A stretch of DNA of 64,000 bases from Bolinopsis microptera (taxonomy: Eukaryota > Ctenophora > Tentaculata > Lobata > Bolinopsidae): the NCBI RefSeq assembly GCF_026151205.1, contig NC_087081.1, positions 14,916,340 through 14,980,339 on the forward strand. The letters are read 5' to 3'. The notes under the pieces are model-generated. The model searched no databases. It was not told the DNA's origin and was given only the letters and a program-made list of their open reading frames with translations. Shown in pieces: positions 43,814-53,545 of the stretch; positions within the stretch are counted from its first letter, which is position 1; each line of letters begins with the position of its first letter. Made by a program: the position numbers and the translations under genes.

Positions 43814-44708
43814 AGGCTTCTGTTGAGGTTGAGAAGGAAATGCCAGATGGTCTGGACTTTAAGAATTTGGCAATTTTAGGAAGGATGGGGTCCCAGAGGA
43901 AACTACATTTGGGTGCACGGTCTGTTCTGTTCATGGCTGGTTGTCGTATTTGTATAGTTGCGTGTTCTGTGAGGTCAAGTTGGGAGCGTGAGGTGAGAGA
44001 TTTGAGGACTTCGATGTTGTTCCAGGAGATGGTGTGGCCGGTGGTCAGGGCATGATGTGCAGGGGCTGATTTGATTCTGTCTGTGGATTCGTCAATGGCG
44101 TTGTTGAGTCTGTAACATCGTTCGTGTTCTTTCATGCGGTGAATCAAGGGTCTGTAAGTCTGTCCGGGGTATTTTGAGGAGCACTGTGAGCCTAGGAAAT
44201 TTCGTAGATGGTGTTGGGAGTGAGATGAGTAGGGGGTGTGGTCTTCGTTTTGGTGAGGAGGTTGCGGAGGGAGGTAGCCGAGGAGTGGGTGACTTTGATG
44301 TCGTGTTGTCCGAGTATCTTGGAGATGGGTTTGGATAGGGAGGGATGGAAAGGAAGAGAAACACTAAGGGCATGTTCACGGGTCTGTCGGTTGAATGAGG
44401 CTAGGGATTGGTGGCGAGGGGGGTTGGTGAATTTCCGTTGTACTTCGTCCATGATGGTGGTGATGCGGTGGGGAGGGAAGCCGTTCTGGAGGCAAACGTG
44501 TCGTACTGTCTGGAGTTCGTCGTCAAGGTGTTGGGGTGAGCAGATGTTGTGGGCTCTTCTGGTCAGTGATAGGATGACTGCGTTCTTAGATGAGTTGGTG
44601 GTGCAGGAGGAGTACTTGGTGTAGAGGTTGGTGTGGGTGGGTTTTCTGTAGACTGATGTGGATTTGTCAGGGTGGATGAGAACGTCAAGGAAGGGTATAG
44701 TATATATA
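43814..44708 (-). pseudogene. Penelope-like retroelement: RT C-terminus and GIY-YIG endonuclease
   Basis: Reading minus from 44708: IPFLDVLIHPDKS and VYRKPTHTNLYTKYSS (a hallmark of Penelope-like reverse transcriptases), RRAHNICSP, QNGFPPHRI, then LRNLLTKTKTTPP, and after a frameshift near 44198 QCSSKYPGQTYRPLIHRM with EHER and GHTISWNNIEVL. The last part corresponds to a GIY-YIG nuclease (IYxIxCxxCxxxYIGxTxRxLxxRxxEH), here with YPG in place of YIG. The palmar catalytic part of the RT is missing. A TATATACCC/GGGTATATATA hairpin at 44700-44730 abuts the 5' break. Penelope-like elements are known from many animals. This copy is dead. Confidence 0.85.
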
Positions 44709-45244
44709 CCCTTCCTATATATGGGTATATATATCTCAATGTAATATTTTTAAAACTATTTTAGACGATTTGAATAAAAGAAATATTGATTTGAATAATG
44801 GTGACGACTTGACAGACTTAAGGCACTTAGCCTCGAACCGCCAATTGTGGAGAAATTTATTTTGAATTTGTTTAGTTCGATAATTTTAGTTTTAAGTTAA
44901 ATTTTTTGCATAATTTTTGATAATTTCAGTTTTAAGTTCCATTTTTTGCATTTATAGTAAGTTTTCAGTTCTGCAAGTCTTTTAACTTTAAGTAGACTTA
45001 TCAGGTCTTTAGGATGTTCTTAGCAACTACTTTGGATTTGTGTAAAGTTTGATAATAATAATGCCATGGATAGTCCTCTAGAAAAGATGATGCGGTAAAG
45101 TGGTTTTCTTTGACGATAATGAGAAATCGGCTGTCATCTGTGTCATTGCATCAGTACGTGAGTCAATCAAACAAAAAAGCTAAGAGACTTGCATATGAGC
45201 GGGATATAAATACATCATTTCATTTAATAATTCGCTTTGTCAAC
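44709..45244. other. Spacer, no gene seen
   Basis: AT-rich DNA with TTTTTTGCAT-type short repeats around 44900-44950 (AAGTTMMATTTTTTGCAT occurs twice). It ends at the LINE target duplication. Confidence 0.45.
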
Positions 45245-45256
45245 ATCTTGGAAGTC

Positions 45257-48160
45257 TGATGCTTCGTGGCTCGCTCTTAGAGAAAGCAACAAGCAATACA
45301 ACAAGATCCTGTCCAACTCCCAGCGCAATGCGTGGCGGAAATTCTGCGCAGACACAGAATCGGTTAAGGAATCTGGAAGGATGAACAAGATTCTGAAAAC
45401 CTGTACTGACACCAATAACAAACTTGAAGCCGTTTATAAACCAAATGGCGAACTCACAAAAAACGCAGAGGAGACACTGGAGGTCATGACACAAACCCAC
45501 TTCAAGGAGAGTGTTACTGATCCGCCAGTTCCGCCTCTCTGCCCCATACCCATCTCCACAGACTTACTAGACAAAATCTACAGCCCTGAAAGAATCGAAA
45601 AGGCTCTTCTATCCTTCGATCCCTTGAAGGCTGCAGGACCTGACACTCTAAAACCTATCATATTCCAGAAAGCCTGGGCTCATATCAAAGACATAACAAA
45701 AAACATTATGACAAAAAACCATGAAACGCAACACATCCCAACTTTGTGGAGGGACTCTCTTGGAATCTTTCTCCCTAAGCCTGGAAAAACCGACTACAAC
45801 AAAGCTAAGTCATTTCGAACGATCACTCTTTCGCCTGTGATGTTAAAGTTGCAGGAGAAAGTGATCTTATGGCATATGCAACATGACCTCAACATAGCTA
45901 ATGATATCAACAAACGACAATTCGGCTTTAAGAAGGGCTGCTCCACAGAAGCGGCACTTCATAAAGTTACTCACACCATTGAGCGCAGAATAGCCAAGAA
46001 AGGATATGTCCTAGGTGTCTTTCTAGATATAGAGGGCGCCCTCGACAATGTCTCGTTCAAGGCTATCTCTGAAGCAGTCAAGGCTACGAAAGTGGACTTG
46101 GCTACAGTCATCATCAACATGGTAACCAATCGATTCATCACACTAAATCATAAGGATAAGTCGAGAAGGGTACGGATCAGGCGAGGTTGCCCCCAAGGAG
46201 GCATTCTCTCTCCTTTTCTCTGGAACCTGGTAGTCGACGATCTCCTTTCCTTTACCGCAAAAGACATCCCGGGTTACCTGCAAGCCTTTGCGGATGATCT
46301 GTTGTCTCTAGCGGAAGGGGATGATTTAGACATCATCTGGGACCGAACATGCAAAACTATTAAAACGATAGAAAATTGGTGCAGAACCAAAGAGCTATCT
46401 ATTAGCGCCCTTAAAACTCAGATAGTCATGTTTACCTGGAATAGTAAGTGGACTCTAAGACCTATAACAGTTGGCAACAACATTATAGGTCTTTCCAAGT
46501 CTGCTAAATTTCTAGGAGTGACCTTGGACAGCAAACTCAACTTCAATGAACATATCATCAACACCACCAAAAAAGCCACGGCATCCCTCATGCAATGTCG
46601 AAGAGCTGTCGGCCCCACATGGGGTATGAGCCCCAAAACATGCAAATGGATGTACACGGCTGTCATCCGTCCAATCCTATCCTACTGCTGTAGCATATGG
46701 ATCAGGGCCACTCAAACGGACTATAACGCGAAGAAACTCAAACGTGTTCAGGCATTGGCACTCAGAATGATGTCTGGCAGAGACAAAAGGATTTCGCGAT
46801 TATTTTGGCCAAAAATCGCGGTACCGCGAAATTTAACAGGCTATATATTAAACTATACATAAAATTTGTCGCGGAGAATGGGAAATTTCGCGATTTCGTA
46901 CATGCCGCGAAATCCTTTTGTCCCTGATGTCTGGTGCCATGCCAAGCACACCTTTTATCGCATTGAATCACCTCACCGACACTTCTGACATCATACTGTT
47001 CCTGCAAGGTGAAGCAGCAAAGGGTGCGGTCAGGCTACAAGCTTATGGCAGCCTCACTCTTGAAACTATCGCCTTCAGGAAGGGAACTATCAAAAATCAT
47101 ACCACTATCAACAAACAATTCATGGCAGACCTCATTATCCCACCTAGAGCAACAAGAGACCTAACAACACCAACCATGATGCTGGGACGGCACTTCACCG
47201 TCACAACTCCTGGAGCCGATAACACTGAATATAGAAATTCACTTCAAAACACCATTGACAACATTACCAGTGAAACAATCACCTGCTACACTGACGGGTC
47301 ACTCACAGACTCAGGATGCGGGGCTGGCTATATCATCACAACTGACAACAATAACACCACCCTTGAAGAAAGATCATTCAAGCTCCCTGATTATTGCACT
47401 GTTTACCAAACAGAGCTCACCGCCATCATTGAAGCTTGCAAATATCTCTCTACCTATACCAACACACATATCATCATATGGTCTGCCGTCTGACAGTCTC
47501 TCATCTATACAAGCTATCTCTGCGCTTTCAACGCGGAGTAGAACTACAAGAGACTGTTACGACTCTCTTAATGCACTCGGATCCAACAACACGCTAGAGA
47601 TACGATGGATTGCAGCACACATCGGATTGTGGGGGAACGAAAAAGCAGATGAGCTGGCCAAGCTTGGTACAACCAGTGAATCCACTTTAAAGTGTCCAAT
47701 TCCACAATCCTACATCAAGCGTCAAATCGACAACAAAGGCAACAGACTGAATCAGGAAACTTGGTTAACTGACGGTCCCAGACACACCAAACTGACACTC
47801 GGCCACAAGCATACCAAAATCATCAAAAACCTCAACACTACACTCAGCAAAAACAGACAAGATTACAGAACTGCAGTTCACCTCATCACGGGTCACTGCG
47901 GCTTAAACAAACACCTTCACACCATTTGCAAATCAAACACCAGTGCTTGTCCTATGTGCGGCGACGGAGAGGAAACTGTCTCACACTTCCTTGGACAGTG
48001 TCCAGCTATTGCCCAAATTAGAGGTCAATATTTCCAGGACTACTACCTCTCTGTCAATGACATATTCGACAACCAACACATCACCACAATTGTCAATTTC
48101 GCAAACCGCACCAAACGCTTAATTGTGCCGGAAGAGCTGGATCAGACCGGGGTGACTTAA
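45257..48160 (+). pseudogene. LINE ORF2: reverse transcriptase + RNase H (broken)
   Basis: Visible landmarks in order: GPDTLKPIIFQKAW; FLPKPGKTDYNKAKSFRTI; QFGFKKGCSTEAALHKV; motif A LGVFLDIEGALDNVS; motif B RRGCPQGGILSPFLWNLVV; motif C QAFADDLLSLA; thumb FLGVTLDSKLNF; then RNase H with YTDGS (about 47290), TELTAI, SDSLSSIQAI and WIAAHIGLWGNEKADELAK; finally a CPMCGDGEETVSHFLGQC zinc knuckle and a stop at 48158-48160. Order and RNase H presence fit the I/Jockey superfamily. Breaks: 5' truncation, the hAT MITE, and a frameshift at about 47485 where GTCTGCC/GTCTGAC looks like a small duplication. The methionine at 45237 lies in host flank, so it is not a real start. Otherwise well preserved, implying fairly recent insertion. 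Confidence 0.9.
46778..46926. mobile_element. 149-bp hAT-type MITE inside the LINE
   Basis: Flanked by an exact 8-bp duplication ATGTCTGG (46770-46777 and 46927-46934). The terminal inverted repeats begin CAGAGACAAAAGGATTTCGCG-like on the left and, read inward from the right, CAGGGACAAAAGGATTTCG, with one mismatch in about 21 bases. 8-bp duplications and CAGNG ends are the hAT signature. The inserted sequence carries a premature stop that ends the LINE frame at 46862. The interior repeats GCGAAAT/ATTTCGC, so the whole can fold. Confidence 0.92.
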
Positions 48161-48494
48161 AGTATTATCTCATATGCTGTCTCGTCTCGTTTTACTTTTC
48201 CAAACCCAGCTGGCATTTAAGCGTATCATTTTGACTCATATTGCATATATCATCTTACACCATCCTCCACCAATCACTCTGATTTCACCGGCAACCTTCC
48301 CCAAGGTTGCCACACCCCAGAGGTAGGCAGAGCATCTCAATGCTATCCTTTCGTGGGCTATCTTGGCCCAACCTCTCTTAAAAATAAAAATAAAAAAAAA
48401 AATCTTGGAAGTCGATCCACTGTTTTTTAACCATCGCAATGTAAAGGCTGCCTTTAGTTTCAAATTATGGGCATCCATGATGTTTCCGGTTTGG

Positions 48495-50164
48495 TTACCA
48501 TTGCTCTCCCATAGAATTTACTACTATGATCTGAACAACACTCAGCACCAAGCCAGCGATGATAGCAATTTGCGGTGAAGCAAAAGAAACCAAAGCAGTG
48601 CCGGCTACCGCTGCCATCGAACCTGCACCTTGGACTATGCCAGATCCAATAGCCATCCCATTTTTTCCGAAATATCGAACGTCGTAGCTCATGTAAGTCT
48701 TTTCCATTGAGATCATCCCGTATACCAATTTCCCTAAAAATGTCGTGACCAAAATAACGATAAGGTTTTCTTCAATGAGCAGCAACATCATGTAGCTGGC
48801 TAAAATAATCACTGCAAGCAGGGTGTACAAAATTCTAAATCTAATCCTCTTCCTGATTATCGGAGATGCAATTCTTCCTAGTCCTGCTGCTCCCGAGACA
48901 AATGCTAGGAGGAAGAATTGAGTTCCTTGAGTGACTGTTTCACAGTTGGTACCTTCTCCTCCAACTTCTCTTACGTTGAAATGTCGTATCAATGAAGGTA
49001 AGAGTAGAATAGTCCCCCAGCCTTGGTAGCTATTAATAGCGGCAAAAAAGCACAGTTTCAATAGTCTCATTTTAAAATTTGGTACATCCACAGCTTCAGC
49101 TTTAACTTCTCCATTTCCAGTTGGTTCTGTTTGGTTGATTGTTTCCAAATTCGAGTTGTTTGTTAAGAAAATGTGCAGGATCAAAATTGGAGGAATAAAA
49201 ATTGGGATAGAGGCGATAAGCAGGAAAGTTCTCCAGCCGAGCAGATCTAGACTGAAATACGCGATAACTGGAATCCAGATACTACCTACAGAGTAACCTA
49301 AGCTGCTAACCAGTACTAAAGTATTCACAACCTCCTTACTGCTAGCTTTCTCGGCCTGAAACACGCAGGTGACAGAAATGTTTAATCCCACAGTGAAGCC
49401 GATGAGGGCCCTTGAGAGTAGGAGAGTCAGGTAGTTCCCCGCCACAGAACAGACGATGGTGCTCACTATACTACCGTAGATGGACAGGAGGATAGTTTCT
49501 CGTCGGCCGAATCTGCAATTAGGATAATTTGAGGGAATTGAACAGTTCTCAACAACCAAAAAGGAGCAACTTAACACCAAACCATGATGTTGCCTAGTAA
49601 TAGTATAAACGGTACAGTTTTTAACTATTACAAAAGCTCTTACCGAATAGATAAGGGACCTGCAGCAAAGGTAGTAATTCCCATTGTTAAATAAAGAATG
49701 CAGCCAAGAATTCCTTCCTGCCAATCATTTACTCCACTTTCGCAGGCCACGTATTGTGTAATAACACCTGCAGAATTTTAAAGTCATGCAAAATACTTGA
49801 CAATGGGTAGCATAATGTTCACAAGAAATTACTGGGCCGCGCTCAGCCTGTCATTCCGCCTAATCTCTATTCTAACATATTTGTGTTTATGAACATGATA
49901 GCCTGAGGTCCCCAGGTAAACAAGAAACTGCTTAATCTGTTAATTTCAATTCAGTTTTTTCAAAGTTATCATTCTTATGAAGCTCAAATTCCCAAAAATA
50001 CCTGGTAAATATATCTCAATGCCATCCCCGATATTGATAAGCAGTCCAAAGAAAAGAAGAATCCAATCCTTTCTTGTCCAATCCTTTCTTGTCCCATCCT
50101 TTCTTGTCCAAGTATCGTCCGTCTTTTGGAGAAGATCACTTTGTTCGTCTGAGCTTTCTCCCAT
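48495..50164 (-). CDS. Major facilitator superfamily transporter, 3 exons (SV2/SVOP- or SLC22-like)
   Basis: Exons 50164-50002, 49767-49644 and 49512-48495; junctions are GT-AG and phases agree (163+124+1018 = 1305 bases, 434 residues). The start MGESSDEQSD is the only good ATG before the first membrane segment. Residues 1-35 are acidic then contain TRKDG/TRKDW repeats. The first membrane helix follows (ILLFFGLLINIGDGIEIYL). Exon 2 to 3 builds GPLSIRFGRRETILL, the loop 2-3 motif (DRxGRR type) of MFS transporters. GWRTFLLIASIPIF ends the N-terminal half; a hydrophilic central loop (about 195-225) and six further helices follow. A putative plasma- or vesicle-membrane solute carrier; the substrate cannot be inferred. 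Length is slightly short for the family but both halves are present. LINE insertions flank it on both sides. Confidence 0.85.
49834..49919 (+). repeat. Short dispersed repeat, copy 3 of 3, in the transporter's first intron
   Basis: Almost identical to 37916-37998 apart from a few inserted bases (AACATATTTG). It lies between exons 1 and 2 (50002 to 49767). Confidence 0.85.
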
Positions 50165-50214
50165 TATATTAGTAGCTGTTAAAATGAGATCTAAGCAAAA
50201 AAAGCAAAGCTGCA

Positions 50215-51050
50215 GCACAATAGCTTATATTGTTCATGTTGCACTGCCGGCCAACAAATTTTATGTTTTGCTGCTGTAAATAATCCATTTTTGTGGAATA
50301 TTATGCCGAGATAGCAGTATTTTTCGGTGTGCTGGTTGGGCTGACCTCCCAATGCAAATGTTTCACAGGACTGCTTTCTTTTGGGAGGGCTGAATATAAC
50401 AATCTCAGTTTTTAAAATATTTACTTCAAGGCCCATGGAGTTACAGAAATTAAATAAAATGTTGACATTGACGTGGGACTTAGAGCAAGAAGGACAAGAT
50501 CGTCAGCCCAGAGCAGATGTGATATCAGAACATCAGCAAGAGCTGGGTAGTCACCAGCAGATTTCAGGAGAGATGAAAAGTCATTAATATAGATTTTAAG
50601 AAGGTCTGGTGATAGGGGGTGTTCTTGCTTCGTTCCTTTGCCAATATTAATTTAAGGCGACAAGAGTTTGGAAATTTTTATATATGGGCAATTGAGTTTT
50701 TGTAAATATCACTTAAGCAGTTGAAGAAGTTGAAGAAGTTACCGGTTATTCCAAGGAATGCAATTTTGCACAGAAGGAGGTCCATACATACAGTGTCAAA
50801 GGCCTTTCTTAGATCAACAAAGCATGCATAAAGACGAGCTTTTAAACTTTTGTGTATTTGTCAATGACTGTCTTGAGGGTGAAAATGTGATCGTTAGTTT
50901 GGGCACCCTTCGAAAGTCCAAGCTGTTCTTTTGGGTCAGGACAGTAGAGCTTTTTGAAGTGTAAGAGACGTTCAAGTATAATGCTAGAGAACAGCTTATC
51001 CATACAACTGCCAACTGCTAACGCTCTGTAGACTGTAATTGTCTGGGCTG
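50215..51050 (-). pseudogene. LINE reverse-transcriptase fragment (longest of three related copies)
   Basis: Minus strand, broken in several frames: MDKLFSSIILERLLHF near the start, KLTITFSPSRQSLTNTQKF, motif A ACFVDLRKAF, LLGITGNFFNFFNC, motif C LLWADDLVLLAL (about 50485-50515), and GLEVNILKTEIVIFSPPKRK and YCYLGIIFHKNG of the thumb. The polymerase order is correct but frameshifts separate the pieces. This is a different lineage from the LINE at 45257, with no RNase H visible. Shorter versions recur as part of the segmental repeat at 54240-54720 and 59640-60120. Confidence 0.8.
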
Positions 51051-51387
51051 AAGGGGTAGGGCCTGTCGTGATATCATGGATCGCTTAGGTTTCACCAGGA
51101 TCTGGTAGTCCTCATAATTCTACGGCCTATGTGTATCATTCGTCATCTCGCACAACTCATTAAGAATCTTATGAATTTGGCATAAGAAAATTTGCAGCCT
51201 TAAAATTGGGTAACAGGGAGCTGACCAGGCCAGAACCCAGTTGATTGGGTCTGAGGTCACGTGATTATGAGCCTGAGGTCACGTGACTATGACGTCACCA
51301 GAGCTTGTTCTCCGATTCCCGCTCATTGGACCAGGTGAGCTAGCATGCTTGTGAATGTGAGTGTAAGTACAGCTGTACTGTAGTTTA

Positions 51388-52147
51388 TATCCACCAGCGT
51401 GCGCTTTTTCGCATAGCGGGCTCTCACCAGCCCGCTGTCAAAGGGCCCGATATCTCTACAGCCCGCTCATGATATAGCCCGCTAACAAGTGACATTTAAT
51501 TTGACCAGTAGCAATATAGCCCGGAGTTCTCTAAAATATTTTCAGTTTCTGTATCGTCTCCATGTGAAATTCCTTATTACACTGACTATATTATATACAT
51601 TTTATTTTTGTGTCCGGTAGGGCTGCTCAAGCAGCTCGTGAGCAGATGACATGATACTTTGATTTATATCAAAGTTATTATAACACACTACATAATACAC
51701 ATCAGCACTATAATCCCCCTATATTATTGATATTCATCGTCACTGACATTACATTCATTATTCCCACGGCCCAGGAATGCAGTGCATCTCCAGCCCCTAT
51801 ATACGACACAGCCCTTTATGATTGGCTTACATTGAACACGTGACGTGTTACCATGGTTACAACAATTAGTGGCGACCTTTTCTAGAGTTGACTTTTATAT
51901 AAGCTCCATTGTTTATTTATAAAATTATATATTAACTGTAATACGCCCGCTGGTGGATATAATCCACATCACCTCGACCCGCGGGCGGAAAAATCGTATA
52001 GCACTCGGGCCCGATGGGCCCTCCGTGCTATACGAAAATATGTCCTCCTCAGGCTAGCGCCCTCGGGGACATATGAAATATTGCACGCGCGTGCGCGTGC
52101 AATATTTTGTTCCGCCCGCGAGTCTCCGGTGATATGTATATATATCT
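51388..52147 (+). mobile_element. 760-bp element with cloverleaf-like nested hairpins, copy 1
   Basis: Bounded by comparison with units B and C, which read TTTATATCTAATCC where A has the insert, and with the inverted copy at 57376-58140, which shares the same ends (ATATCCACCAGCGTGCGC and GGTGATATGTATATATATC). The reverse complement of the left-end word CCACCAGCG recurs internally as CGCTGGTGGATAT (51949-51961). No open frame. The right quarter holds the nested hairpins described separately. Target duplication is obscured by TATA-rich flanks. Confidence 0.8.
51969..52133. other. Cloverleaf-like structure: outer stem enclosing three consecutive hairpins
   Basis: The outer stem has two parts, ATCACC/GGTGAT (51969-51974 with 52128-52133) and GCGGGCGGA/TCCGCCCGC (51981-51989 with 52111-52119). 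Hairpin 1 is CGTATAGCAC/GTGCTATACG (51995-52004 with 52025-52034) plus an inner GGGCCC pair. Hairpin 2 is ATATGTCC/GGACATAT (52038-52045 with 52067-52074). Hairpin 3 is a perfect 15-bp stem (52076-52090 with 52093-52107) with a GT loop. The second copy (57390-57555) keeps the hairpins despite substitutions. Confidence 0.85.
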
Positions 52148-52328
52148 AATCCCCCCCCCCCCCCAAACAAAGAACTTAAACTTAAAGAGAACTGAATGTT
52201 AGTGAACTGGAAGTCAGAAGTGGAGCAGCTATATGAGGACAGCTGTGCTCATCGTATTTGGTCTCAACATTCCTCCTTGTCTGCTAACTTGTATCAAGAT
52301 ATATCTGTAGTCGCGTAGTTTAAGCGTA

Positions 52329-52841
52329 CCTTACAAGACTTTTTTGTGGCGGACCAATTTGCGACGACCGAAATTTTGGCGGTCCGAAAATATGGCGAAA
52401 TTGAACAAAAACCGTCACATTTCGGACGTCACAGAAAATAAGGGTATTTTTCATCATTTTTGTGACAGTAAGCAGTAAGGAAATTTCTGAAATTCGGTAA
52501 AATCATGTTCAAACTTAGTCTGTATTAAGACTGTAAAACTTTCATGTTAGCACATACATGTATTTTAATGCAAATTTAAACTGTATTGCTTGACATTCAA
52601 TTCGTCATTGGTGTGGTGATAATTTGTCCCAAGATGCCAGAATTTATTTATTTATTTATTTATTTTACTTGATATTACTTTTTAGAAACAAAATAAAGCA
52701 GTGAAGGCACAGTCATTGAAATAAGCTAAAAGATAATGCGACGGATTTTATTACGACGACCGAAATTTTGGCGGTCCGAAAATATGGCGAAATTTTCGGA
52801 AAACCGCCACATTTCGTACGTTATAAATATGTCTTGTAAGG
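52329..52841. mobile_element. 513-bp TA-flanked MITE
   Basis: Inserted in unit A between TA duplications (52327-52328 and 52842-52843). Units B and C read TAAGCGTAGTTAAAC at the empty site. Terminal inverted repeats are CCTTACAAGAC and GTCTTGTAAGG. Just inside both ends lies a 60-base direct repeat beginning CGACGACCGAAATTTTGGCG (about 52362 and 52752). TA duplications fit the Tc1/mariner or a related superfamily; no transposase is present. Confidence 0.9.
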
Positions 52842-53050
52842 TAGTTAAACTGTGATGCACCCTGTTAAAAGAGCGAGGATTGTTTAGTTCATATGATCTA
52901 AATTGTTAAATTTAAATTTGTAAATGTTCAAGTAAAAGAATGCCGTTCTAAATAATAATTCCGCTGTAGTTTGCTTGTATCAAGATACCTTGCTGGCTTG
53001 TATCAAGCTATTACTTATAGCGGGCGGGGTGGGGGGGGGGGGGGGGGGGG

Positions 53051-53545
53051 ACTAACTCTAAGTGCAGTTTTGGAATTTACAAAAAGGACCCACCCACCCC
53101 CTTTACGGTACTAACTGCTTTTTCGGATAATATTTAGGACACCCACCCCCTTTTGCCGGCTTTTGCGGTACTAACTGTTGAGAAATCACGGTACTAACTG
53201 TGTCTTTGTATATAAAATAAGATACCCACCCAGAAATTGCTTTAAACGGCTCATTAAACATTTGAAAATGGGCAAATTATACCCACTATTTAGTAGGGGT
53301 TTTGTTTTCAATGTAGTCGAATTAGATAAAAAGTTACAAAAAACATTTTTAAATAATAAAAAACCCAAAAAAACTCAAAAAAACCTCAAAACCCATTCCC
53401 AAGATTGAAATTTGAGGTAAAATGGGTTTTTTGGAGTTTGACATCCCCTTTAGTACCATGTACTAACTGTTTTTTCTGGGAAATGAGCAGCAGACCCACC
53501 ACTTAGTACACAAATACTAACTGCGTTTTGGAAGAAAATATGACC
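53051..53545. repeat. Degenerate repeat block around GTACTAACTG and ACCCACCC
   Basis: GTACTAACTG or a close variant occurs at about 53109, 53168, 53190, 53460 and 53515. Most are followed within 20-50 bases by a C-rich GACACCCACCCCC or GACCCACC. The block is repeated in units B and C. Not coding in any consistent frame. Confidence 0.7.

Larger units (their letters stand above)
45257..48401 (+). mobile_element. 5'-truncated LINE with reverse transcriptase, RNase H and zinc knuckle, bounded by 12-bp target duplications
   Basis: ATCTTGGAAGTC occurs at 45245-45256 and again at 48402-48413, immediately after an A-rich tail (AAAAATAAAAATAAAAAAAA). These are exact target-site duplications, so the element is 45257-48401. 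The whole ORF2 start and any ORF1 are missing, as usual for target-primed reverse transcription. A MITE at 46778-46926 lies within it. The interrupted host site rejoins as the 3' flank of the transporter gene. Confidence 0.92.
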
